In this document: positions 34,601 to 47,459 of the stretch, piece by piece
How positions within the stretch are numbered: position 1 is the first letter of the stretch
How the letters are laid out: each line of letters starts with the position of its first letter
Source: Polytrichum commune
Taxonomy: Eukaryota > Streptophyta > Polytrichopsida > Polytrichales > Polytrichaceae
NCBI GenBank assembly: GCA_950295325.1
Contig: OX485806.1
Location: 19,468,001-19,532,000 of the forward strand
Length of the DNA stretch: 64,000 bases
Reading direction: 5' to 3'
The notes under the pieces: generated by a model
What the model saw: the letters and a program-made list of their open reading frames with translations, nothing else
The model's database searches: none
What the model was told of the DNA's origin: nothing
Program-made: the position numbers and the translations under genes

Positions 34601-35871
34601 CATTCTTACAGTTTTTGATAATTGTGCTTGCAAGAACAGCATAATTTGATTATTTGATGGGGAAGGAAGTGTATTGATTTTTTATCAACAGCGAATCTGC
34701 TCTTGATGTGAACTTAAGGAGGTGAATAATTCTAAAAATTTCAGGAGGAACTCTTGTTTTTTATTACATCTCCAAATAGTCTAATTTGGTAGGAAGCAGG
34801 TGGCTGGTCTAGAAATATGAGCTTGTTTTAATTTCGTCTTAGTGTAGGTCACCCTGTATAGGGGTTCAGTTTTTGATGTGTTCAGCTCCAAAGTGATGGC
34901 ATCTCGCTCACAATCTTTAAAAGAAGCGTTGTAGGTTAGAGATTACACGTAGTTATGTGAATCTTCAAAAATTTACACAACATGCTGCAGTTGATTGGCA
35001 AAGTCTACAAATTCTTGATTGGATTTTGTTTACTGATGTAATGAATGGCTTGGCAGAGTGGACATATGATGAAAAGACGGGCTACCATTTCAATGCAGCC
35101 ACAGGGTATTATTATGATCCAAATTCAGGTTTCTATTACAGTGAAATTCTAGGTATGTTCTAATCATACTACTGAAATTAGTTGTTTCTGTCCAACATGT
35201 CTGATGATACCTCTCATGATGTTTCAGTGATGAATCTTCTCTATCTGCTAGGATATGAGGATAATTACTAGGGTCATGCAAAAGCTGTGTAGGTTTTAAA
35301 TTGTAGTAATCTGTTTTAAGTTTATGTCATCTCATTGGGACTGTCTAGGATTGCATGCCAGCTTACCTGAATGCACTAGAACTCTCCTGATAGTGTGTCC
35401 ACTTGCATGTATCAAATTTCTTCCTTTGCTGTAGAAATTCCTGTGGATTATAATTTATAAATACTTCTTACAGGGAAATGGACAACCCAAGAAGAAGCAC
35501 ATCAAGCTTCCCAGAACGCTCATTTGGAGGCAGGCAAGATTCCTGTGACCTCTACATCATCAACAACACCTGCACCTGTAAAAGTAGAGTCAAAGACTAA
35601 AACTAATGTCAGCATAATTTCAACTGCCAAGCCCACGGCAAGGCCCTCAACAACGGCAGGCTCTCAAGCAACAGTCGCAAAACAAAAGCCTCAAGCTGGT
35701 CATGGAGGTAGAGCAGTTGCATCGTCAGTGGAAGTGAGCAAAAGGAAAAGGGAGGGGAAGCCAGGGCCAGTTTCTAGTGAAGAAGCAGCTGCATTGGCTG
35801 CAAGGGAGGCAGCAAAAAAGAGAATTCTTGACAGAGAAAAATCTCTGTTAGGTCTTTATCAAGCTTATTGA
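31673..35871 (+). CDS. ZOP1: ZOP1-type zinc-finger and OCRE splicing factor
   Basis: Five exons: 31673-31681 (only 9 bases, MTE), 33135-33335, 34147-34327, 35057-35152, 35474-35871 (294 residues; about 240 in Arabidopsis). The N-terminus MTEYWVSQGKKWCDYCK and the U1-type finger C13-x2-C16-x13-H30-x5-H36 match ZOP1, the plant relative of animal WBP4. Residues about 131-178 form an aromatic OCRE domain (TGYYYDPNSGFYYSE). The basic C-terminus ends in REAAKKRILDREKSLLGLY, also conserved. ZOP1 is a spliceosome-associated protein, reported to affect pre-mRNA splicing and RNA-directed DNA methylation. An ATG exon at 32432-32443 (MAKQ) with a good donor would also splice in phase onto exon 2 and might be an alternative start, but MTE fits the family. 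Confidence 0.92.
32560..32850. repeat. Repeat shared by ZOP1 and cpSRP43 introns
   Basis: Matches 37470-37745 in inverted orientation (shared blocks ACAACGTGCTCAAAA, CATTTTAGGTT and ACTTCGATTCTGAAACTTG). It lies in ZOP1 intron 1. A weaker relative is at about 10270-10410. Confidence 0.6.
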
Positions 35872-37017
35872 ATTGCAGCAGTCTCAGACTTGTTGTCTAC
35901 CCATGGTTGTACAGAATCCTCTACTCACTACCATTCTTGTTATGATTTTGTTCTAAAGTGTCAAGAAGGTTAAAGGCCTAGGGTTAAGATTACTTATATT
36001 TGTACAATTGGTCACACGTATTTAGGATATATACCTATGTAGTAAGTTAATTAGAAAGGTGCTTTGGCCGGGGAATATACTGTGGAGCTGAACGCCACAT
36101 TGGCGGTGTCCACATTGGCCAGGAACTTATAAATCTGCAAAGTCAAAGACGATTAGAATCGGATACAAGGCCTGTTCAGTTTCAATTTTTGAGACAGACT
36201 TTTGTATGCAGCGAAGCTCTCATTTGGTATCTGTACAACATTTCACAACCTTTAAACAAGATGTGTCAAGCTCTGGTGTTGTGAATGCCCTCAGAACTTT
36301 GGATGACCATCAGTTCTTATCATGTGGAGTTCCTGTGCTTTCTCTTGCACCGAAAGTTTGGTAGTATATACATTTCTTCTGTACATTGTCAGTGATAACG
36401 ATGCATTGGACTTTCATAAGGCAAGTTTGCAATGCCAAGCTGAGTTATTAGGATGCATGTTCCATACGATGCTTTGAGATAGCAACAAATTCTTGTCAAA
36501 CTTTCACGTGTGGGTCATGGCATGTCTTCTTTTACCTGTCTGCTTTTCACAATACCCTGATATCAATATTCAAGGTAACAGAACATTGTTCAAGCCTCAG
36601 AAGTGTCCATTGATTATATTGTAAACAGGTGGAGAATGTGCCGCTTTGCTACTGCACTTCTTCCACTCCCTTTGCACAATCCCGATGAGTGTGACTATAG
36701 ATGTCTTACATCTTTCAGCAAAATCATGGTCAGATGGTCCTCTTGTGAATCACTAAACCTGATTCATATTGGACACCATCAGTGAGCCAGGAAGGATTGC
36801 TTTTCACCTACCTAGTTCTGTCCTACTAATTGCACCCAACACCTGGTCAGTATGTGAGTGAATCCAAGCACTTGATATCCTATTCCTTCTACATTCCACT
36901 ACAAGGTAACCTGTGCATCCTATGCATAGCATAAACCAACAGAAACTGAAGACTAGCACTCTACATGCTCAACTTGTTGCTACGCTACAGAAGCGGTAGG
37001 GAGAGGGCTATATGTAT
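35872..37017. other. Convergent 3' region between ZOP1 and cpSRP43
   Basis: Holds the 3' ends of two genes that run toward each other. No additional gene is supported. Confidence 0.5.
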
Positions 37018-39480
37018 TTATGCTGTTCTCGAGCTCTCGTATTCGGCAACAACTTCCTCCTCAACATTGTCTGCTGGTTCCCAAGTATTGTCAGGAGAAT
37101 CTGCCCACTGAACCAGGTACTCAACCTTCCCTTCTACCTCCCTTTTGTCTAAGACCCTCTCAGCAATTCCATACTCCAGACCTTCTTCAAAATCCTTAAC
37201 TAAATCTTCTCCAATATTGGATGCGGGCTCCCAGCTCTCTTCAGAATCATCACTCCACTTCACCAGGTATTCTGTCATGCCCTTCTCATTCTTGCGTTTC
37301 TCGAGTATTTGTTCTACCTCCACATCTTCGTACACAGCCTCGTCCAGTAGCTTGACGACCTATATGTAAATAAACACAGCAGATAGACTTGAGAGTTGAT
37401 TCTAATCATGAGAATTTAAAATATCAGTCTGCCAATCCATCAGGCAAACAGATACTGCCCACTATAGGCCCACGTACCTTATATTGCAAGGTATGTGGCT
37501 CTATAATGGACACTACCAACACCACATGTCTCATCCAATTAGCAACTATGAACTACAAAGACTCTCATTGCAAGTTTCAGAATCGAAGTTTAGAAGCACA
37601 ACTTATAAGAGGTGAAGTGAAGATTCTCTCTCTCTTCAAGTAATCATACAGACCCTTCTGATTGTGTTCACTATTCAACCTAAAATGGTGTTGTCCATAT
37701 TTTGAGCACGTTGTCCAATCTCAATGTAACATCTATGGTATATAGTAGGGAGGCACCTGATCCAAGGCAAGCCTCCTTGCAAATTGGATTGGATTCGATC
37801 GAGGAGTTCTCTCCAGAAGCTCCTGTGCGAGGGACAGAGGTGAACGCCCCTTGTCATCCTCTAATTCCGGGTCTGCTCCAAATTCCAATAAAACTTTCAC
37901 TACACTTGTGTGCACATAGCCAGCAGCAATATGCAATGCTGAGTAGCCGTCCTTATCTTGCCAGTGAACATCTGCACCTGCTTCTACCAAGAACCGCACA
38001 CATTTCTCAGATCCCAAGCCTGCAGCAAAAAAGATAGCAGTTCTCTTGTTTTCATCAATAATGTTCACATCGCGGCCTTCGTCCTCCAGGATTTCCTTCA
38101 GTTTCTCCTCATCAGCTTTCCGCGCCGCTTGCCACCAAGGTGTCTCGTATTCGGAAACGACATCCCTGAAAGACACATCACATAGACACAGCCGATGGAC
38201 AAAGTTTAATTCAGAGCAGTTACAACCATTGTTGGACTGGTGTATATAGGTGAATGCATGGTCTCAATGTACAGTATTCATAATGTTATCAAAGAACCTA
38301 CCCAACCAGTATCAAAATTATAATCCCAGTCAACCGTCAATACTAAATGGATGTCACAAGACGAGAGAATCTTTGTATACCTAAGTCGTTAAATGCGTCA
38401 ATCCCATCCTACCATCCTAATACCATATTCATACCCATGCATATATCTCTATACCAGTCCTACATTGGTTCTATACATAACCTAAACTTTCTACAAACCC
38501 TATCCTCTCGTGCCAAGCTCCCCAGGGTCCGCAAGATGCAATTGACTATCCAAGATTTCACTCCTTGTCACAAACTCCTTCTAAATCTGAATTCCTTCAA
38601 ATTCGAACTCCTGCCTCATCCCCCGAGAGACTTGTCTACTGCAGTCATGTGGGAAAGACGTGATCTCCTACACGAATTGCGATAACAAGCATAATGCAAA
38701 CAGGGCTAACTGAAATTTTCACAAATGGACCAAATCAACTGATACCATTGTAAATAGAGATGAGGAGGAACCAAGGGCTTGATGAAATCCCTTGGAGATC
38801 AAATTTTCGTGTACTGTATAGCCGCAGCAACGTTCCTTAATCGCAGTGCCAGATATTCCAAACTCTCCCTACTTCCTACCGTGGTTTCCATTCTCTGCCA
38901 GCAATTGACTCGGTTTTCAACGCGAAGGACATGATCCAAACCTGGCAATATTGGAAGGCGGCTCCCAGCTATCCGGATGATCGTCCTTCCACTCAATTAA
39001 ATACTGCACTTCCCCGTCCACAACCCTCGCAGACAAGATCTTGCTCACTTCGCCAAAATCCTCCTCCCCTCCCGCCGCATTGAACACCGCGTCATCCCCG
39101 TCCAAATACTCCTCCTCTTCCTCATCTTCTCTACCTGCGCCTTCCGCCTCCTCCTCCTCCTCCTCTTCCCCTGATTTCCGTTCATACTCTAACGCTAACT
39201 CGCGGTCCTTCTCCTCCTGACTCCGCTCCTGCACCGAGACCTTCTCCCGCTGCGCACAACACAGCACTCGACCACCAGCCCTCAAGGCCGCCGCATTACT
39301 GGACACATAAGAAGCAGATGAGAAGCGTCTGGAAGACGGCCGGAGAGAGAAGGACAAGGGGCGACAGACGAAGGAACAGCGCAGCGGGCGAGTGGAAACG
39401 GGAGAAGCAGAAGAGTACGAAGTGGAAACAGAGGAATGTGAGGATAGGATCCCTTGGTGCTGATGAGCAAGGGAAGCCAT
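37018..39480 (-). CDS. CAO: Chloroplast SRP 43 kDa protein (cpSRP43)
   Basis: Three exons on the minus strand: 39480-38942, 38165-37757, 37359-37018 (429 residues; 373 in Arabidopsis). A Ser/Ala/Arg-rich N-terminus ([17 protein letters not shown]) is a plastid transit peptide. It is followed by an acidic linker with two Glu runs (about residues 100-130). Chromodomain 1 is at about 145-185 ([20 protein letters not shown]), ankyrin repeats at about 188-305 ([44 protein letters not shown]), chromodomain 2 at about 330-375 ([16 protein letters not shown]) and chromodomain 3 at about 378-422 ([16 protein letters not shown]). The protein chaperones light-harvesting chlorophyll proteins through the stroma with cpSRP54, which docks on chromodomain 2. 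It is the extra length of the acidic linker that makes it longer than the angiosperm protein. Intron 2 contains a repeat shared with ZOP1. Confidence 0.95.
37470..37745. repeat. Inverted partner of the ZOP1-intron repeat
   Basis: Lies in cpSRP43 intron 2. It aligns in reverse complement with 32560-32850, as seen from CAACGTGCTCAAAATATGG-type and AAGTTTCAGAATCGAAGT blocks. Confidence 0.6.
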
Positions 39481-40060
39481 CCTGCTGCTGTTCCTCCTCC
39501 TCCTCCCCGGCCTCCCCCCTTCCCTTCCCTTCCTTTCCCTTCCTTTCCCTTCCCTTTGTTGTTAGGAGCTTCACAAAACGCTGCGAAACGCGCAGGCACC
39601 GGAACACACAAAACAAGACAATCCGCGGAGAGAGTTTGGATAGAGGGGTCCACACGTGTCGCTCCCACACTGGCCTTGCTCAACCCCTGCATAATCCAAG
39701 TGGGCCATTCCTTTATAACCTAAGGTAAGCGGGTCTTAAATGGACATCTTTTTCTCAATTTGCACCCACTTCTTTTAGATATGAAACAAGCAATTAATCA
39801 ATGTGAGATGCATAACTTCACACAACTCCTTGGTTGCATTCCATGGGACCAAGTATCACATGAGCGTAATTTTCTTTTGATTCAAGGAGATTCCCCATTT
39901 ATGGAGGGACACTAGGGTTGTATATTATGAACTTTTCAACAAGCAGTTGTAAACTATTATAGTTTTTTTAATCATAGCCAGTTCCTTTAGAAAGAGGCCA
40001 TCATGTAGTTGTTTGATAATGTTATGTGCTTAGCAAGCCCAAATAGTTGTGTGTGTAGCC

Positions 40061-40290
40061 ACCTTCTTGACGATTTTCAGAGTTTGTATGAATATCCTAT
40101 TCATTGTCAAAGTGAAGATTCTGTGAATTATTAAATGATCATTGTATAGGTCCCCTCGAATATGTGACTATTGTGTCTAGAATGGTTGACAATTTTTGAG
40201 TACACAGTCCAATCTATTTCCAAGACATGTCTTTTTCGTTTCCAGTCTTAGGTTCACACCCTACCATTTACCACTCATATATAGGTGCTC
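40061..40290. repeat. Dispersed repeat, copy 2 of 3
   Basis: Aligned with 10654-11000 and 59025-59245 by TATGAATATCCTATTCATTG, GTCAAAGTGAAGATTC and ACATGTCTTTTT blocks, and (with the third copy) ACTCATATATAGGTG. Confidence 0.5.
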
Positions 40291-41341
40291 GTTTAATATC
40301 AAAGACCAAAACAAGCACATCTACGTTAGTCGCTTGTTTGTTTGTTTGTTTGGATAACTTATTAGAGTTGTGCTTTAAAGAAATGGAGCCACCATCCAGT
40401 ATTTAGTGATGCATCTTGTGTAAATAGTATATTTTTTTCACTTCAATGGCCAAGTTCATTGGAGGGTTTTTTTTTTTTTTTTTCCACCACTTGGATGTGT
40501 TAGCCAAAAAACAATTTCAGATATAGATCATGTTAGGTATATCAACCTTATAGTTCCCAAGAGGTCTTTAAGCCCAATTTATTTGCATTAACCTAAAACG
40601 ATACAACTCTAGCGAGGCCATAAATAGGAGGAAAAAAAACTCTTTGAACACATGTTCAAGAGGTAAGCTAGTATATAACAATAGAATTGTTTGTGGAATT
40701 TAGGATATTTTCTTGCATGTTTACACTATGTGTGATTCTTTCAAGGGTTGCTTTACTACTTTGGCTATATCTTAAAAATATATCCATTGTTTGTTGAATG
40801 TTTAATCGACACAACAACACACTCCATACTAGATGTTTTCCACTCTACAAACAATTGTGGCTATTGAATCAAGAATCATCTCATCTTATATTGAGATTGT
40901 TTTGTCATGTTGACGGCTCACAAACATGGCACTTACATATTGTGTTTAGGGGAGGATCTAAGAATGGACATCACAAAGACTTGAGTTATTAAAAACAATG
41001 GATTTTGAATTCAAGACGAAATATTTCAAACCCAATAGTCAACATAGTGGGGGATGGGGCAGGGGGATGAACATTTATAAAGAATGAAAGTCTTCACGCG
41101 GATGATATATAAGATATTCATATGAAGTGCATAAATTATAAAGAAAATTGTTGACGCTTAAAAGTATTTAATCACCTCATACTAATCATGTGTTTAGTGT
41201 CCTAGGCAAAATGGACCAACCATTAAATAAATGGTCCATTTTAGGCATGCTTACCTTGATATGACTTGAACATATATAAGATACATAACATGGTGGAAGT
41301 TTGAAAACATTCATGACCTCCAAGTCCTTATCACTTTACCC

Positions 41342-41384
41342 TATATATATATATATATATTTATTATTATTATTATTATTATTT
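41342..41384. repeat. (TA)n then (TTA)n microsatellite
   Basis: About nine TA units followed by about eight TTA units. Confidence 0.9.
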
Positions 41385-43014
41385 ATACAAATAAAAGTAA
41401 AATAGTCATTGAGGGATTCATATCTTTTATAAAAATGTTGAGTATTTGTACACTTGAAGAAAGATTCCAAGTCTTATAAAGAAATTACTAACACATGATA
41501 TGGGAAGAAGACATTAAGAACAAAAATTGAATTGTCTACACAATTTTTTTTAAATGTACGTGGCCACGTTGTGGGCGCTCTTAACTCCACATCTGATTGT
41601 TGGATCTTATGTGTATATCAAGTTCATATTTGGTGAGGGATTGCAAATCAAGAAGAGTGTCGTTTTAGTTTCTAAATCGGAGTTGCCAAGATGCAAAAGT
41701 CATAAACAAGAAAAAAAAAACAACAAAAACAAAAACAAAATTATGTGATCACATAGGCCCTCCAACTAGTATTTTGGATAATTTGGACTTTATGGCTAGC
41801 TCCAAACTAAATTGCTACCGCACATCCCTTTCAATATTGCCACTATAGTATCAAATGTCTATGCACAACATATCCATGGTCTTTTAATATACAATCACTT
41901 AAACAATGGTTGCATGGTGAGTACACATAACATTGACTTGAAGCATGACTGTCCACGTTTTTAGAAATTACTTGCTTATTTCTATACTCATCAAAAGTCA
42001 TGAATTGCTTAAATACCTATACTCCCAAGTGCATTAACTATTGAACCTAGAAAGGATAATAAGTTATGAACAAACATATTAAGCTTATCATAACATGCAT
42101 CTTTTTGGTGCATATTTTTAAACAAACCCCTTGTTCTATACCACTCAAAATATAAAGAAGAGAAGATTTTGAAGGGTTTTAACAAATTCAAATTGAGCAT
42201 TTTTGAATAAAATGAAGATTATAAATCATTAAGACATTTATCTTTCACATGTCCATTTGTGACTTATCAAAATGTAAAAAGTTGCATGTTTTTTTATTTT
42301 TGTTAAGGGGGACCCCAAATATACTACTCCAATACGGGTTTTCGTCCAAGAAGAGTGACCACAATAAAGCTTACAAAGTTTTGGATCGTGTTGGCCTTGC
42401 ATTCGTTTTTGGCAACGAAACAAGGGTTGGTTTAGACCAGGGTGAAGAAGTGTATTGGTCAAGAATTTCAGGGGTATGAAGCAATATAATTGGCTACAAA
42501 TGGGTTCTTCACTGGCTGGGGCTAACATTATGGCCAAGATTTTCCAAGTGGAGAACTTCAAGCATGGACGTAACAATGACATGAATGTCAACATTTTTTG
42601 CTAGGGGAGTTCTCCAGAGGTCAAGTTTCTTGGGCAACCTCAAACCTTTAGACAAGAAACTCAGCCTCTGAAGAACTCCAACTTGAGACATTTGTTTTTT
42701 AATGTTTTTCCATCTTATCCGCCCACCAAATGTTGCCTCAAATAACCTTGTCTTGAGCTGAAATCCTTGACCGACCAATGCACTTCTTCACCATAGTCCT
42801 AAATGGCCCTACAGCTTAAAAAAGAAAAGAAAAAGAGCTCACATACCTTACTAGTGTGTAGGCCATAGGAGTATGTATACCGATGCTAACGCCGCGCCCT
42901 TTAGCCCTCCACAGCCACGGTGGCACTTGCCCTGTCCACGTCGGTATCCTCTCCTTGCCACGCTGGCCCCATCAAGCCCTTTAGGAGAGAGGGCTGGTAG
43001 GGACAAGTTCTCGT

Positions 43015-43023
43015 AAACCCTAA
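43015..43023 (+). promoter_or_regulatory. Telo-box of PPAN
   Basis: AAACCCTAA 89-97 bases upstream of the PPAN ATG. Telo-boxes are enriched in promoters of plant ribosome-biogenesis genes, which fits the gene. A second telomere-like AAACCCTAAACCC lies in PPAN intron 3 near 44087. Confidence 0.5.
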
Positions 43024-43111
43024 CCGGCCTGAGTCTTCTTGCACCGCTCTCCGAAGTGAGAGACAGAGAGATATTTGAAGATCGACAGATTGAGAGCGAG
43101 AGAGCGCAGAC

Positions 43112-46100
43112 ATGGGTGGACGTAGGGTAAGCTACCGTTGTTTCTCGAAACTTGTTGAAAAATTCTCTCAATCATTGTGGCGGGTTGGTGCACGGAGAAG
43201 AGGGGTTACGGCTTCCGTCTTCTGTTGTAATCAATCTTTTTGACTGAATGAGTGAGTTCGTGATTGCAGAGAAAGAGGAGAACTCAGGATCCCTTACAAG
43301 AGAATGCGGCGCCTCTACCAACGGACAAAGTTCCTAAGAGCTTTGTCTTCTCACGGGGGAAGCTACCAACGCTTGTACGACATCTGGAGCATGACCTCCG
43401 GAAGGTCATGATGCCACACACGGCTATGAACCTTCGGGTATGTGATGAAATGAATTATGGAACCCTAATCTTGAATCTGCAGTTGAGTCGATCGTGGTCC
43501 CTCTGAATGTCGGGTTTTAAGAACGCTGCTGAATTGAGGCAATACCATCTTCTTGTAGCCTAGGGCACAGTTTGGGATGCTCAGGAAAAAATATTGCTTT
43601 GGGGTTGGTGAAACGCGTGTCTGGTTTGTTTAACAGGAGTCGAAGAGGAACTCTATGAAAGATTTTGTCCATGTTGCCGCACCGCTTGGAGTGACACATT
43701 TTATGATCCTGTCAAGCACGAAGACGGCTCCTTATTTGCGGCTGGCACGGAGTCCGCATGGGCCAACACTTACTTTTAAAATTCATGCCTACTCCCTGGC
43801 TGCTGATATTGCGAGGGCCCAAAGTCGACCTCGAGCGCCCCCGTCAATCTTCAAAACTCCACCACTGGTAAGTGGCTCGTTTTTCATTCTGGAATCGTGC
43901 TATTTATAGAGGATTGGTTTGTTTGCTTGTAACATGCATCGGAGTACCTGGTGAGGTTCTGGGGTTCATTTATTTATGGATATATTCCTGGGTTTCGGAA
44001 TGTGGAAAGAAGCATTTCTGTGAGATGGTGTATGTGATCCAACAACAGCTGTAGTGTTTTTGCAGCAGTGGGATCCATTTATAAGAAAAACCCTAAACCC
44101 TCAGTATGAACTTGGAATTGTGACAGTAGGCTGTGCAGATGAACTTTGAAGAGTTCAAGGACCATATGGTAGCATTTGCAAAGCCACTGTATTGACTTGG
44201 GGAATGTGGACTGTGGTGTAGGTGGTAATGAATGGACTGACAAAAACCGAAGAGCATTTGAAGCTGGTGGCTGTCATGTTTCAAAACATATGTCCCGCTA
44301 TCAATGTGCATACGGTAAGACATCTATATTTGTAGACACTATATTTCGGTTTGGGTGGTGTGGGATGTTCCTAATCCCTGCTTCCATCTGAGCCAAGTTA
44401 TAAGTATTTGAGTAATTTAGTGGGACAAGCTTTAATTTAATTTTCTGGTCCATTGTGTTTGTTCTGTTGCAGGTGAAACTGGCTAATTGTCAAAGGGTGC
44501 TGCTTCTCAATTATGACAAGGAGACCAGATGCATTGATTTTCGTCATTACTCTGTTTCTGCACAACCAACAGGTGTTTCTCGAAATGTTCGTAAGCTTGT
44601 CCAACGAAAGAAGCTTCCTGATCTCAGCAAGTTCAGTGATGTCAGCGAGTTTGTCACCAAGTAAGTTTTTCAATATCTGCATATGCAATCTTCCGAGCCC
44701 TGTGCAGGACCTTTGAAATCACCCTTATCATAGAAATAGCAAGGAATTGCATCTGTGTTCTGGATTTTATTTTTCTTGTGAGCTCAGTTTTAAAGGATCT
44801 TCTTTGGCCCTGTTCCCCCTTCTTGTTTAACACAATGTGAAGAGGGATACTTTTGGTACTTTCTTTTCTGTATTTTGTTGTGTTTCCAGAAAGCGTTTTG
44901 CATAGTATTGTTAGGAATTTGTCTCATGTAGCTTTGTGAGTATGGAGACATAGAAATGCCAACAAAGTGAATTTGCTAAGAGCAAGAGATTAGTGTTTCT
45001 GGACATGTATGTCTTCCAGGATTAACTGACCAGGGCTGAATGACCTTAAAGTTGTACCTGCTTTTGTAATGTGCAGATCTGGGTATGGATCAGAAAGTGA
45101 AGCAGAAGATGAGGCGGCCAAAGTGGAGCTGGCTGAAGATTTTGGTAAAGGAAACCGTGCTTCCCAACAGAGTGCTGTGAAATTACATGAAATTGGGCCT
45201 CGCATGACTTTACAGCTGGTGAAGGTTGAAGAAGGTCTGTGTGGAGGAGCTGTTATGTTCCACGAGTTTGTAAAGAAGACACCCGAAGAGGTCATGGCCT
45301 TAGCAAACTCCAAAGAGCAGCGGGAAGCATTGCGGAAGCAACGCAAGGCAGAGCAGGAAGCCAATGTCAAGAGGAAGGAAGAAGAGAGGAAGTTGAAGAA
45401 GAAAAGGAAATTTGTGGAAGAGAAGCCAGAAGAGGCAGATTATGATGTTGTTGCTGATGATGAAGACGAGATGAGTGCCGATGAAGGTGCAACTGGTGCT
45501 GGTCATAAAGACGATGATGAAATGGAAGATGCTGATTGGTACAGGCAAGAAGTGGGAGAGGAGCCTGATGAAGGTTAGTGTTCTTTATTTTGTCACTTGT
45601 GACTACCTGCCCTTATCCTTTTGCTGACCACTATTTGGCATCTAAATATCGTGCAAGTTTTTCCAGCTTCTTTGGAATAGGCACTATTGCTTAGTACTAC
45701 ATTCATCAATTGAATTGATTATAAATTCTCTTTCTGTGAAGTAAGGGCGTAGCTGTGATTAGAGATGTATAGGGTGATCAAGTGCTCAGAATGTCTAAAT
45801 TTTACAACCTATGCTGTGTTGTTTGTGATGTTGACAAATTGTGCTTGTACTCGGCGTACTTGTGACATGATTTGTCCTGCTTGATGAGTTACTGGGTAGG
45901 TTTTTGTGTAGTGTTTTGGGATATCAAACAGTCTGCAAACATGACTGGCAAGTGATCCCTTTATAGAGGAGTCATTGAAATTGGTATGACTAATGGCAGA
46001 CTCTTGTTTCCATCTGGCAGGCTTCATGACTGGCACACACAGAAGGCCACCAAACAAGTTCCAGCAGCGATTTCAGAAGAGAGATAATAAAAGTCCGGGC

Positions 46101-46382
46101 GGCAAGGATAAACAATCCAGGTCAGAAGGAAGCACAGAGAAAAGAGCTGATAGAAGACCTGGTGGGAATTTTGGTAAATCATTTGGCAGGGGCTCAGAAG
46201 AAGGTGGTAGGAGGCATAGTGACAGGAAAGATAGTTCTAGTAGGTTTAGTAAGTCTTCTTCTGGTGGTCAGAGAGGTGAAGGCTCCAGAGGCAGAGGGAG
46301 AGATGATTTTAGCCGGAATAAACGAGGGGGACGCGCTGGGGATAACGGGGGTAGCTTCAAAAGGGCGAAGACGAGTAGATGA
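43112..46382 (+). CDS. PPAN: Peter Pan-like ribosome biogenesis factor (PPAN/SSF1)
   Basis: Seven exons: 43112-43126 (MGGRR), 43270-43437, 43637-43867, 44222-44314, 44473-44660, 45077-45573, 46021-46382 (517 residues). The Brix domain runs from about residue 26 (PKSFVFSRGKLPTLVRHLEH) through GPTLTFKIHAYSL, EHLKLVAVMFQNICPAINV and YDKETRCIDFRHYSV to IGPRMTLQLVKVEEGLC (about 300). After it come a long charged coiled coil (KRKEEERKLKKKRKF), an acidic stretch and an Arg/Gly-rich tail (RGRGRDDF, NKRGGRAG). The yeast homologue Ssf1 binds pre-60S particles and guides ITS2/25S processing in the nucleolus. Exon 4 was placed at the acceptor before GTGGTAATG, which restores the family sequence VVMNGLTKTEEHLKL in phase; an alternative micro-exon at 44139 was discarded. 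A telo-box precedes the gene. Confidence 0.93.
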
Positions 46383-46980
46383 TACTAATACCACTTCTGT
46401 TACTGTCACATGTGAGCATTTAGGGTTAGGTGTTACTGATTTAATCCATGAAGGCATTTTCACACTGCACATGAACACAGCTTTTTGGAGTGCTTGCTAC
46501 CAGACTCAACGTCACTGAAGGTCTTGAGTTTTGGAAACTGTTATTTAGATTAGATACGTAATTGCGATAGTCGAGATGCTCAAATGGCCTTGGCTGGTTG
46601 CATACAGAAATATGAAGCGGATAGTGATGAGCAATTGAGCAATTGTTGAGGAAACAGTTTTGTGAATGACTATGGGTGCCTGTTTTACGTCCAAGTGCAT
46701 GAATCATATCTCAAAAGTAGAAGTCATTTCACGGCAACAAAAATTTAGGCCTCTCCTGTCGCTAATTGGGAAAGTGTTTGTGTATTAAAATATCGGTCAA
46801 AGACGTCGGTTTTTGGTCTGTAAGTGCAATGATCTAAATGCAATGATTTCAAACTCATTTCAATTTAGATGCTATGACCTTCAGCCATCAATGGCCCTTA
46901 TGAACGTTTCTCCCAAATGAGAAATTTTGGAAGCACTTTACCCCTTATGCTTCATTGGTGACACATTCATAATCCCACTG

Positions 46981-47310
46981 TATAAGGGGTAAGGTAGAGG
47001 GGCCCTTTCCCGCTCGAATTTCAGATTGGCATGTTCATTGGGGAGTTATTAAGGGAGAATCAATCTTGGAAGATGTGCAAAGTACATTGGAAATTGGACC
47101 AATTGGAATAATTAATTTTGGATTAATATTGAATTAGTTATGAATTTTGGAAGGAGAACTCATAGGGGTACCCAAAACCACTCACCCCAAAAATGTACAC
47201 CATTACATAGAAATTTGAGGTTGGAAGCTATAATGTACCTCTTGTTTGGATAGGTCTAGTGAGCGGTTTAAGGACCCGAGCAGGGAAAGGGCCCCTCTAC
47301 CTTATATCCC
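46981..47310. mobile_element. MITE with long GC-rich ends and an E2F site
   Basis: Inverted ends TAAGGTAGAGGGGCCCTTTC on the left and the same when the right end (to about 47305) is reverse-complemented. The left end continues into CCGCTCG and thereby contains TTTCCCGC (47006-47013), a perfect E2F site; the right end has TTTCCCTGC instead. The interior is AT-rich and non-coding. The target duplication could not be read with certainty. Confidence 0.6.
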
Positions 47311-47321
47311 AGTTAGTGCGT

Positions 47322-47459
47322 GTGACTATTTGGAGTTACGTTACCAAGCGAAGTTATTTATGTTTTATAACGCCCAAACAACCTATTGAACTATTGATAG
47401 TGAAAATTGAACTCGAGTAAGACATTGTTGCACTTTGTAACTCCAAATACTGTAGTAAC
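47322..47459. mobile_element. Small MITE, copy 1
   Basis: Left end GTGACTATTTGGAGTTACG, right end reverse-complemented GTTACTACAGTATTTGGAGT. The interior aligns in reverse complement with 59358-59527 (CAACCTATTGAAC, ATAAATRACTT-like blocks). Confidence 0.55.

Larger units (their letters stand above)
39728..42840. other. Repeat-rich spacer, no firm gene
   Basis: Contains one copy of the dispersed repeat (40061-40290), a 17-base T run (40467-40483) and a (TA)n-(TTA)n microsatellite (41342-41384). At about 42330-42480 a frame reads DHNKAYKVLDRVGLAFVF, faintly like motif A of LINE reverse transcriptases, but nothing around it confirms this. Confidence 0.45.

Noticed and set aside
42330-42480. 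LINE reverse-transcriptase relic (NKAYKVLDRV)
   Set aside because: Only one weak motif; no flanking RT motifs, endonuclease or poly-A tail could be seen.
44139-44168. Possible PPAN micro-exon (MNFEEFKDHM)
   Set aside because: In phase, but the exon starting at 44222 restores the conserved VVMN...EEHLKL sequence without it.
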